NCBI GenBank assembly: GCA_030734395.1
Contig: JAUZTG010000034.1
Span: forward strand, 1,674,001-1,738,000
From: Sarocladium kiliense
Taxonomy: Eukaryota; Ascomycota; Sordariomycetes; Hypocreales; Sarocladiaceae
Length of the DNA stretch: 64,000 nucleotides
Reading direction: 5' to 3'
The notes under the pieces were generated by a model. That model ran no database searches, was not told the DNA's origin, and saw only the letters and a list, made by a program, of their open reading frames with translations. The position numbers were made by a program, and so were the translations under genes. The stretch's first letter is position 1; each line of letters begins with the position of its first letter. Of the stretch, positions 1-10,297 are shown one piece after another.

Positions 1-20
1 TTCTAGGCCACAAGCACGCG

Positions 21-776
21 ATGAGCGACAACAGGCGTCATAATCGGCCAGACAGCCGTCAAATGTGGGATGATTCCGAGAAGCGTGCCCCGAGAGACCG
101 CGATCGGGACTACACTGGTGGAAGACGAGGAGGAAGAGGACACAGAGAAGGGTCAAGAGACCGCAGAGGCCCGCCCAGAGACCGGTCACGATCCCCAGAC
201 CGCAGATATAGGGACAGAGACGACTACAGAGATCGCGGATCTGGTCGAGATAGCAGACGTGGAGGCTCACGGCGCCACGATGACCGAGACTGGAGAGACA
301 GGCGTGGAGATGATGATCGCAGGGATCGAAGAGGTAACACCCTTTCGCACGGTTCAAATACAAGACTGCAGGATGCTGACTTGGTCATAGGAGCCCCAAG
401 AGACAGTCGTTCTCGATCACCGCCGCCTTCAGCCCTCCCCACCCGTCCTCGCGCCGCAGACCACAAACAACCACCCTCCTCAAGAACCCAAGCACGCTCA
501 CCCCGTCGCGATGAAGAGCCTCCCCGCACCACCGACCGTATGGACGAGGACAACGATCGGGCACCAGACCAAGATGGCGGAGAGCCCGAGGAGGAGCTTG
601 ACGAGGACGCTGCAGCCATGCAGGCCATGCTCGGCTTCGGCGGCTTTGGCTCGACCAAGGGCAAGAAAGTGGCAGGCAACAACGCCGGCGCCGTCAAGAA
701 GGAGAAGAAGACAGAGTACAGACAGTACATGAACCGCGTTGGTGGCTTCAACCGCCCACTCAGCCCGTCTCGTTGA
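21..776 (+). CDS. SNRNP27: U4/U6.U5 tri-snRNP 27 kDa protein (SNRNP27 family)
   Basis: Spliceosomal protein of the tri-snRNP. The N-terminal two thirds is rich in Arg, Asp and Ser (RS/RD-type), and the last ~55 residues carry the family signature: a MLGFGGF stretch, TKGKKV, then YRQYMNRVGGFNRPL close to the C terminus. The frame is open throughout, but 334-390 (57 nt) looks like an intron: donor GTAACA, branch GCTGAC, acceptor CATAG, and the 19 residues it would encode are unlike the surrounding RS sequence. Exons 21-333 and 391-776 give 232 aa; unspliced it would be 251 aa. TTCTAG at positions 1-6 could be the acceptor of a 5' UTR intron. Family assignment is firm; the splice is inferred from sequence signals only. 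Confidence 0.9.
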   Translation: MSDNRRHNRPDSRQMWDDSEKRAPRDRDRDYTGGRRGGRGHREGSRDRRGPPRDRSRSPDRRYRDRDDYRDRGSGRDSRRGGSRRHDDRDWRDRRGDDDRRDRRGNTLSHGSNTRLQDADLVIGAPRDSRSRSPPPSALPTRPRAADHKQPPSSRTQARSPRRDEEPPRTTDRMDEDNDRAPDQDGGEPEEELDEDAAAMQAMLGFGGFGSTKGKKVAGNNAGAVKKEKKTEYRQYMNRVGGFNRPLSPSR

Positions 777-1160
777 AGAAGATGGATTCTCCTGGATGGA
801 CTTCTGGCTTGAAGCTGCAGGTTACCGAGGATGGGAATTGTTTGGATGCAAGCCTAGGCGTCAGGTTGTTTGCGATACCTCTTTGTCACTCAAATAGAAA
901 TAGTACTTAGATTCCAGATAATGATTCCTGGCCCATTTTGACTTTTTGCTGACAAGATTGGAGTTCAATCGACTGCAAACCACCCTGACTAGGATATACT
1001 CATTCCTGCACGGTCACTCCTAGGGAACATCCTGCTCAGATGCCTGCCTGCGTATCTCGTAGATGTATAGACATTATGCGTGGCCCTTTGCCAACGTTAT
1101 ATACTGGTTATGCTCGCTGACAAGTGCCTCTCAAGCCACATGCATCGCACAAATACACCT
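777..1160. other. Convergent 3' intergenic space
   Basis: The 3' ends of the SNRNP27 and formin genes face each other here. I see no open frame with recognisable content and no RNA gene; presumably both 3' UTRs. Confidence 0.6.
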
Positions 1161-4100
1161 TTACTCCTTATCCTTTTCCTCGCCGTCCTCGCCTCCTTCC
1201 ATGCTTCCTTCTGGATGAGCCGGCGTGGCTGGAGTTGGTGGCTCCTCATCTGCATGCGTCGACCCTACGGTGCCCTCGTCACCCTCCTTTGACGTTGTTG
1301 AGGTTGCCTTCTCCCGTCGCCTTCTACGTAGTCGACGCTCTTCCTCTGCCGTTTGCCGTCTTGCCTTTCTGAGGCTCTCTCGCTTCTCATTGTCATCTTC
1401 ATCAGCTCCATCTCCACCTCGCATGCCCTGAAGCAATGCTGCAGCTCTGTCTGCAACGTCGTCGTCTCCATCCCGAGGAGATGATAGTCCGGGGCTGAGA
1501 GGGTTGCCTTCTTCGTCGATGGTCGGCTCCTTCGTCTGCAATCCAACCTCTGCTTCGGGGATCTCGTTGAGGTCCGGAATTTGTTGGCCAGATGCAACAC
1601 GAACCTGATGTCGGTCTTTGAGACGTGCTCGGCGGCGGCGGTCCCTCTGATCCCGTGCCTGAGGAGCAGCAGCTCGGAGTTTCTCCAACAGCGAATCCAT
1701 CGCACCCGTACTGGTTGGCGACGCTGGTCCAGCCTCTGTAGTCAGCTGTGCCTTCTGATGAGCATGTTTTCGCTTCATCGATGCCTCGTTGCGTCTCCGT
1801 TGCTCCTCGAATTGCAGATTCTTCTCCCTGGACCTCCTCCATTCCATCAAGAAAGAAGCAAGCTTTGCGAAGAAGTCGCGCCTGGCATTCTCGTCTGTAG
1901 GATCCTCGCCGTAGAACACCATGATATCTTTGTAAGACTTCATCATCTCGTCCAGATATAGCTCCATCTGTTCCGCCTTCCTCCGGGCTTCCTTCATAAC
2001 ACGCTGCACAATCTGGCTGACCCGGTCTTGAGGATGGAATTTCTTTGGGTCACTCAAGTTGCCTGAATCGAGAGACATCTGGACATTCCGAATGGTGTCC
2101 ACGTACTTCTTAGCATCAGCCTGAAGCTGCTCGATATTGATCTTCTGAGCAATCGCAACTCCATTGATGTCGTCGGCAAAGCCCTCCCACTCAGGGTATT
2201 GGTTTCGCACAATTCTCTCAACGAGATCCGCGAGAGTCGACTCATTCTTATCATCCTTAACCATGCCCAGCCGTGCGAGAGAGCTTAGCTTGAAACCACG
2301 GGCTTGTTTGTTCGCATCGTTCATGTAGTTACCGATGTCGAGGATCAGGCCAAGAACGTTCATGAGAGAGACGGAGTCACGCAATGACTCCGAGATACCA
2401 ACAACTTGTCTGATCTTCTCGGTGATCTCGTCGTAGTCAGCCTCAAAGCTGGTGGTCAAAGCAAGAGCCCTCATTCTGCTCTTCCAGTAGTGGTGAAGTT
2501 CGAAAGCCGTGTACAGGTAGATCTGATCTTGTCGAGTAAGTTCTGATGGGTCCATTTCGCGGGTTTGGTTGTTTGCGTCGGGACCGGTCCAGTCTTTACT
2601 GTATGGCGCGAGTTGTTTCGCAGTGTTGTCGGGAATATTGCACAGATCGTCCTTGGCCAAGAAGTCCATTACAACTGGGTTGTGAAGCACTTCGTTGTCG
2701 CAGTGGATGATCATCTGCACGACTTTATCGACAGAATGCTGAGAGAACTTGGCCAGCGCAATTTCTACTATGTGTCAGTACAGATATAGTTAACTGATGG
2801 TAAGCGGACTTACCAAAGGCTTTTCGCAAATCAGAGGAGATGACCTGCTTCTTGTCATCCTTCTTGGATGTGCCTCCGCCGAGCCGTTTGATCTCCTTCG
2901 CCATGAAGAGCTTTTCGACCTCATCAAGAATGCCCTTACGGCTGAGCTCATTGTACTTCTCCTCGCGCTCTTCCGCTGAAGGTGCATGAGCGGCCCAATG
3001 GCTTGTTTCGGGTGTGTCTACTTTGTCCCAGTGTAGTGCTTTGAGCTTCTTCTTTGGACGAACCACGGGCAAACCAATACCTGGGGACGCAGTGAATGCA
3101 GGTGTTTGCGGTAAGAAGTGACCAGAGGCGGCGGAACCAGGCATCGGAGGAGGTGGTGGGGGTGGAGGCATAGCTCTGGCGGCGGCTGCTGCCGCAGAAC
3201 CAGGCAATGGCGGCGGCGGTGGCGGTGGAGGTGGTCCCCCAGCCGCTCCGGTGCCTGGCAAAGGAGGCGGTGGAGGTGGAGGAGGCGGACCGCCGGGGAG
3301 CTGGCCTGGGAGCGGTGGTGGTGGTGGCGGAGGAGGGGGTGGAGGGCCTCCTGGTAGTTGTCCAGGCAATGGCGGTGGCGGAGGAGGACCAGGCACTTCT
3401 GTCTTCAGTGGCTTGGAGGTGTCGGCTTCGGCAGGTGTGTCTGGACTTGATGAATCCATGCTCGGGTGTGAAGGTCCTGTTGTAATTCCGTCCCCCTCCT
3501 CTGAGTCGCTTCCAGCTTCCTTCTTGATCTTCGATTTCAGTTCATCCATTACCGGACGCTTCATCTCGACGATTCTTGGGCGCTCGTAAACCACCGCTTC
3601 AGTGTCGTCGTTGTCCTCATCAATTTCGTCCAGCACGTCCTCAGCTTCTTCAGAGCCATTAGCGTTGGTAGGCTTACGAACTGGCTTCCTCGCGATCCGT
3701 GTCTGCCGGTTGATACTACCAAGAACGCTGTTCGTGAAGTCGCGGGGAGGAGTGCCACCTCCAATAGGGGTTTGGGGGTCTTCAGCGTCCATTTCTTCGC
3801 GGAGTGCCCGGAGGCGATCGGAAGGACCCGCTGCTTCGCCCCAGACTCTGCCCTCAAGCTTGAACTGTGTCTTCTGACGCTCAATCTGCATCTGAAGGCG
3901 CTCCATGAGACGCTCACGGTCCAGAATGCCCTGGTTGCGGGCAGGGTCCTCCTCAATGATGCCCTTCGGCATGTTGCCCTTGACAGCATTCGAAGCAGCC
4001 ACGTCTTGAGCATCTCTGAGCATGAGATACAGCTCACGAGTCTCCAGCTCGTTGCGTTGGGCTTCTTTAGCCCTTGCTGTCTGGATGTTCTCTAATTCTG

Positions 4101-6390
4101 CTTTAAGGCCGTCTGCTTGGCGCCTCTGAGCCTCAATGAAGCGAGCTTGCTCGTCCAGCTGCTTCTGCAGTTTGGCGACCAACCCATCGGCACCAAGCTC
4201 AAGTCTGGCCTTCATCTCATCGCGTTCAGCCATGGCGGCTTCGGCGATCTGGCGAGACTCAAGTGCTTCATCTTGGGCTTGCCGTGCTTCTGAGTCTGTA
4301 TGAAGCTTGTCGAGGAGGCTCTGAACTGTAAAGTTAAGGCTTTGCTTCAGGTCCATGTTGGGCAGCCGGCGATCCATCGCAACGTAACTGAGCATGGAGT
4401 CCACCAACTGGAACATCCGCAGGCGCTCCTCGCCATCGCTAGCGCGGATGAGAAGCAGATGCTGTAGCGCAGATACGAAGTAATCCTGGGATTTGCTGCC
4501 CTGGAGTCTGTTTTGGATAGCGTCCACGATCTGAACTGGGTCGGTCAAGTCTTTGGTATCACCTTCAACGTTGTCCTTGATGCTGCTGTTCTCTCGCTCC
4601 AGCATATCCTCGTAATCGATAGCCTCGTTTGTCCTGAACTTCTCGATTTGCTTATCCAGAAGGTCATACTGGAAGCCTTCCATCTTGCTCAGGATCCGCT
4701 TGATACCGCAAGCTGTGAACTGAGCGCGGATATGAATCCTCAACTGAAGGTCATGCTCTGGTGAGTCCACAATCATGTTCACCAATATCAAGGTGGTGAC
4801 GGCGTATTCCATCAGGAGGTTCTCCATGCCGATACCACCCGTACGGAGCTCCTCACTTGCGCCGACCAAGCTGCCCATCTTCCCTCGCCCATCAACTGTG
4901 ACTTCAACCAGACGCATCCATGCATCGAATCGGCCATTCTCGCCAGTAGCAGTCTTGACCTCATCAAGTGCTTGAATGACCTTGAGATGTCCCTCGGCGT
5001 CTTTACCCCATGTGCAGAGGAAGGTCAAGATATCGCTGACCAGTTTCCTTGTCGACAGTCGAGGAGAAATAAGTGATGTAGCCAGCGCAATCATGATTTT
5101 CTGGTGCTCGAGGGCATCATCGGCGCCGAACTTGTTGTTCATCAAAGCCTTGACACACTTGATAATGTCGTACTCTCGATCAAGTGTCTTCTCGCTCCCC
5201 TTGCCGTCAGGTTGCGCGGGACCAGCGGCACTCTTCCGGTTGATTTTTAGTAGAAGAGTCATGAGAGCGACCTGGCCCTGACACTCGATGAAGCGCTTAA
5301 CCCATCCGATCTGTTGTGTTCTCAAGTTGACTTCCAGACTTCCCATTCCCTTGGCGTCGAGTCGGTCTTCCATGACTCTTCGCACATAGTATTCTGGTGT
5401 GCCCTCCTCATCCGAGTACGTTGTGATATCCGGTGCGGCATACTGGTTCGGTCTTGCAGTTTGTCGTCGTTTTTGCTCCCCTTGCCACTCGGTGAGTCGG
5501 TCCTGATGAAGCAACGTCCACTTCTTCTGTGGTGGGTACGCCACCATTTGCCTCCGGGCTTGCTCTGGGAGGTTATGCCAGCCACGCTTCTGCATCAATT
5601 GTAAAAACATCTCGTGAACCACATTGTCGTCGTCCGGTTTGGGGAAGTAGAAGCCGTCAGGTGTTCCGGCTGGTAGTTTGGTCAGTCGGTGAGAGTCGCG
5701 GTGGGAGTTATGGGATCCGTAAGAGCTCTGGGAAGATGCGCTGGGGAGTGCTATTTGATGGTAAGCCAAAGTTGCAGCACGTGTTCGTCCGCTAAGCAGG
5801 GAATTACCTGAGCCATGACTATCTACTGCAGACTGCCTGCTGCCATATGCTGCGGAGTAGTATGAATCGTATCTCGAGGTATGAGATCCATTCGTCGTGC
5901 TTGCCATACTTCCCCTTGAGGGGCCCCATTGTTGGTATTGGGCATTTCGGCCAGTAGATGCCATAGTAACATTGTTTGCTGGCCCCGGCCGTGCGTACAT
6001 CGTGGATGGATCAAAAGAAGGGTATTGATGAAAGTCGCCTTTACTGAGCTGATGCGGCAGAGGCTCCCGCCTCACTGGCATCTGCTCTCCCTTGGGAAGA
6101 TATTCGACGGGAACTGGTGATCGAGACCCCGAGGTGACACTGTCGTATGGGATGGAGGTCATGACACCGGCCATTAGGTTGGCTGCCGGGTCAGCCGAGT
6201 TTGGACGGTCGATCGACACTGCAGAAGAATCTCTCCTGTGGTTCGAGGAGCGGGGACTCATGATACTAGCAGCGTCATATTGGTCGAGGTATCGGTTATC
6301 AGCTTCGGTTTGTCGTCTCTCCTTGTTCTTGCTTCGCGAGAACAGTGATCGTCCCCCTGATGACTGCCTCGACTTATCTGCGGAAGACAT
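1161..6390 (-). CDS. BNI1: Diaphanous-related formin (Bni1/SepA)
   Basis: Actin nucleator of hyphal tips and septa, about 1727 aa. In order: Ser-rich N terminus; GBD/FH3 region starting near residue 240 (AGTPDGFYFPKPDDDN, LMQKRGWHNLP); coiled coil near 720-810; FH1 at about 1000-1090 with runs of up to 11 prolines separated by LPG; FH2 from about 1107 (KKLKALHWDKVD); and a C-terminal DAD near 1545 (MDSLLEKLRAAA followed by RRRRAR), so a Rho-autoinhibited formin. One intron splits FH2: donor at 2813, acceptor at 2768 or 2765 (tandem TAGTAG), both in frame. A second possible in-frame 57-nt intron (5807-5751, GTAATT...AAATAG) lies in the low-complexity N terminus; without outside comparison I cannot decide whether it is spliced. 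The Gly-rich open frame opposite FH1 is a mirror of the polyproline codons. Confidence 0.95.
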
Positions 6391-7787
6391 TGTGGAGGAA
6401 GGGGTTCTGATCGGCCGTTAGGCACGTCGAGGCAGCGAGGCGAGAGGTGCTGGGCCAAGGCCCGCTCGCATGACGAGGAGCGCAGAGCAGCCAGGCGATC
6501 TGCGGCTCGAGATCGAAGTCTCTATGCTTGGGGAGTGTCAGCCCGGGGGCGGGCGTCGGAGGTTTCGTGGATTAGGGCCTGTCGCATAAACCAAGCACTC
6601 AGCATTCATGTGGCTTCCCGACAGATAGCGCCAGCTCGTGAAAGGAGGGGATAGATCCGCCACTGCTGTTGTAGACTTACGCGCTGATCAAGGTCTGAAG
6701 CCCTTTCCGTGCCGTGGATAGCTGTCTGAGATCAAGCAAAGGCGGCGCGCAGTTCGGGAAAACGTTTGACAGGGTCAGAAGGCGTGTTGCGTGGCCGTCC
6801 AAGGTCCGGGGTCGAGATGTCGATACGGACACGGGCCCAGGGGGTGGAGTGCGATGCCAGGAGTAGAGCAGCGTCAGGAGCACAGACACTGCAGGGCATG
6901 AGCCACTGGACAAGCCACACTTTACACCGGCAGTCTCAATATTGGCGCCACAGGGGCAGGACTGCGACGAAGTGCCGACACTATTGCGTTTGGTGGAAGT
7001 TGTTTGCTTTGCGGGTTTGTTGAACAGGGAATTCGTGGCTTGCTTTGGGCAAACGAAGTGGCCAGCCTCAATTGTTCATCATGTCTTACCTAAAAAGCAG
7101 AACGGCCCGTCACCGCGACGGGACGCGCGACCCCTGAATTCCTCAGCCGGCGAGGGCGGGGCGGAGATACTACGGCGACTACGGCGCTCGGCCAGGGGTA
7201 ACGCTGCGAGGGTTACCTGGCATTAATATTGCCTTGCCTTGAATTGCATTGCCATTCTGGAGCACATGCTACCATGTTTGTCTACTAACGAGGCCTGTGC
7301 ATCCTACTGAAGGTTCAGATGATGCTCCTTCTGCTTCTGGACATCGTGACAAAATGCCCTTGTGAACGTACCTTCTGAACCATGAGATGTAGATGTGAGA
7401 GTTGATGTTGGACATAGCTGTTTCTGGCTGCCCCCGAAACCGGTGCAAACGACTATCAAATGCTAGAACAGCTAGGTGCATCATACGAGGAGGCAATCCT
7501 GTTGCTTCAGACGTAGAATCAGTGCATCAGAAGACCCACGGTCGTCATGTCTCGAAGATGGACCCTGTAAACGCCCAGCGCGGCGCTATTCCGTTCTTGC
7601 CCATGCATCCACCACGCCTCTCCCAGGTGCGGCAGCGTGACGTGGTCTACAACACAAAGCCTTCAACGACAGAACGCCACCTCGATCGCATACCAAGTCA
7701 GCAAGACTCAGTCCTCACAAGACTCCTTGAAGGCATTTCCACGAGTGTTCCGGGCCTAGGGATCGCTTCATCCCTACGTGCGCCGTG
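6391..7787. other. Divergent intergenic region (formin and small membrane protein promoters)
   Basis: About 1.4 kb upstream of the formin (leftward) and of the small membrane protein gene (rightward). Short open frames on both strands resemble no known family. There is a TTGCC/TTGAA/TTGCA run near 7230-7255. No RNA gene seen. Confidence 0.5.
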
Positions 7788-8333
7788 ATGGCTGGCGCGA
7801 TCGAAGCCATCAAGGTCGGTTGCCTCCTTCTTAAGCAATGTCCTCCTGATCGGCATCCCACTGACCTTTGCTCGCGTGTTACAGAAGCTCCTTGTTCCCG
7901 CTGTCATCTCTCTTATCATCTTCCTCTTCTTGACATATGCACTTCTTCCTGCCTGGCGACGGTACCGGAACCGCTACAGCCAATACATACCAATCGACGG
8001 CTTCTCCGACCGAACCTCTTCTCTCCGAAGCCGAATCACCGACCGGCTCTCACGGCTTAGGCTTCCATGGAGACGTGACCGCGATATTGTATCAGCAACA
8101 AGTGGAGGTGATCATGACTTGAGTGATGGAGAGGAGCTTGGTGATGTCGACGAAGACTTGGTTCGGAGAATCGAGCACCTGTCGCAACCCAGGCGGCAGG
8201 ACAATACCAGGCGTCTAAGCAGAGAGTGAGTTCGTCGAGACAGGCTCTTGCGTGTGATATGGCACTAATAGAAGTATTGAATAGCCTCGAGGAAGGATTC
8301 AGGGACGACAGTAGCGATGACGGTAGCGACTAA
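7788..8333 (+). CDS. Small single-pass membrane protein with acidic tail, function unknown
   Basis: Three exons: 7788-7814, 7885-8225, 8285-8333, giving 138 aa. The product begins MAGAIEAIKKLLVPAV and has one strong membrane segment (VISLIIFLFLTYALL, about residues 13-30), then a basic, Arg-rich stretch (WRRYRNRYSQYIPIDGF, RLSRLRLPWRRDRD) and a Ser/Asp-rich acidic C terminus ending DDSSDDGSD. The positive-inside rule suggests the tail is cytosolic. Intron 1 has a non-consensus GTCGGT donor but a good CACTGAC branch 17 nt before ACAG; intron 2 is GTGAGT...ATAG. The clean joining of all three exons argues for a real gene. I do not recognise a named family. It is followed in the same direction by HUS1. 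Confidence 0.7.
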
Positions 8334-8840
8334 GTCGGCGCTTTCATGAATAATGCAATTGACTTGATACATATACTATGCGGACCTGCAAGCAGCCTGT
8401 GACGCTTGGTTTGAATCTCCAGCCTGACTGCTCTCTAATGTAATAGACACATGGTGATGCATCGGATATCGTGTGCTTCTGTGCAGTTTGTTGAGGTGTC
8501 CGGTGAGGTCCATCGCGGTACATAGTTGAACAAGCTACCAGACAGAGGTGAAAACCAATACTCAATTAATGACACAAGGATCAAAGACCTCGATGATACT
8601 CAACACTTCTTGCCCCTCCTTTTCGTGTGACTCTTGCAACCATCGGACTGGCGTCAAGAATGAAGACAGCTGAAGCTAGGGACCTAGGCAGCTTGAGCTT
8701 TGACTCCCCCACCTCACCTTCACGCCGTCCTGGACTGCATCACCACCGCCAACACCCATCGTGCCTGCCTCCCCCTTCAACTCCCTTCATCCTTGACATT
8801 TTCCAGGCGCGCAAATGAGACCTGGACGCATTCCCACATC
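8334..8840. other. Intergenic region upstream of HUS1
   Basis: About 0.5 kb containing the 3' end of the small membrane protein gene and the HUS1 promoter. Pyrimidine-rich between 8740 and 8810. No further gene seen. Confidence 0.5.
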
Positions 8841-10039
8841 ATGCGCTTCAAGACGGAGCTGAAGAACATCCGAACTTTTGCGAGTAGGTTCTCCATTCGG
8901 TCTTGTACGTGCAGAAACGCGCTGATGCATTACGTTACAGAGCTCACAGCCGCCCTTGCATCACTTGAGAAGATCGCCTGGGTACGCCTCAGCGATGACA
9001 CGGCACGCTTCACCGTGATCCCAGACATGGGGTCACAGGTCTGGGCGTAGGTCCTATCTCGCATCAATCATGTCTTTTGGACGGCCTCAAAAGGCTGATT
9101 GACTAACGTTCACGAACCAGCTCTCTTGCCATGGACTTCATCTTTGATCGCTACCATATTCAGTCTGCTGAGGCCACAAACACCATCAATCTTGAATTGC
9201 CGCTTCTTCCCCTCCAGCGCGCTCTCAAATCCGCCTTAAATAGCATCTCCGCCTCTCTTCGCCTCACCAAGAAGGATGGCCTACCCGTGCTATCCATGAC
9301 CATCACTACCACAACCTCAAGCGCGTCCAATGCTCCGGGCCCAGCGAGACCCTCGACTGCCGACGACCCATTTGACGACGATGACATGTTCCAGCCTGAA
9401 CATCTCGAAACTTCTTTACGCAGGGAGCATGAGAAGATTATCACGCAGGACATTCCTGTCCGTGTCCTCCACCCAGAAACCGTCGAGACCATTATGCAGC
9501 CCAAAGTCCGCGAACCCGACGTCCATATTCAACTACCTCCCCTTCTTCAACTGAAAGCCATATCTGATCGCTTTACCAAGCTCGCTCTCACCTCTTCTAC
9601 CCCACAGAAGGCGCCAAAGCTTGAGCTCAGCGCCAACATGCACGGCGGGCTAAGGTTACGTATGGCGACGGAGACAACAGATATCTGTAGTGTCTGGTCC
9701 AATCTCGAGAACCCGGAACTGGACCCTGCACAGCTCGATCGACCCGTTGAAGAGCACCCAAGCACAAAGTTCCGCGAGGACGGCCCCGATCGCTGGGCTA
9801 CAGTGCGTGTGGATGGGAAGGATTGGAGCCGGGTGTTGAGCGTCGGGCGTCTGGAGGGAAGAGTCATCGCATGCTTCGCGGATGATCATGCGTTGATTCT
9901 CTATGTTTATGTTCCGCAGTATGACGATGCATCTGCTGAGGACTCCGTGGTAACGGTAAGATGCAGCTAACGTCTCATATTTTGGTGTGCATCCGCTAAC
10001 ATTGTGTTCCAGTACTACGTGCAGTCATATAGCATGTAA
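8841..10039 (+). CDS. HUS1: DNA damage checkpoint clamp subunit Hus1
   Basis: Subunit of the 9-1-1 (Rad9-Hus1-Rad1) sliding clamp that signals DNA damage. Four exons (8841-8883, 8941-9046, 9121-9955, 10013-10039) give 336 aa. The start MRFKTELKNIRTFAKLTAAL is of the Hus1 type, followed by LRF-type strands, VWASLAMDFIFDRYHIQS, then LELPLLPLQRALKSA, and the C terminus TYYVQSYSM typical of the family. An acidic insertion (DDPFDDDDMF, residues about 127-136) sits between the two PCNA-like halves. The last exon encodes only eight residues plus the stop and was placed by the GTAAGA...TTCCAG intron. Assignment rests on the overall pattern and C terminus; confidence is high. Confidence 0.9.
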
Positions 10040-10297
10040 TGATTATCGGTTATATGACAGACTTCACGTACGTAGATGTTGCAGGAGTTTGAAGGGCAAG
10101 AATTGAAAGAGGCTCGAAGGCTTGTAATCCAAAACAATTGGCACGACATTTACGTCGGCATAATATTACTAGGCACGATGTACCCCCTTCCCACCCAGGA
10201 TCTATCATACAAGAACACCCAACCTCATGCATAACGTCCCAACGCCAGTGTATAACGTGTAACAGGGCCTCTTCCAAACGCTCACTCCAGGTGTACT

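Noticed and set aside
3251..3589. Gly-rich open frame on the plus strand
   Set aside because: It is the reverse of the formin FH1 polyproline codons; GGN runs mirror CCN runs.
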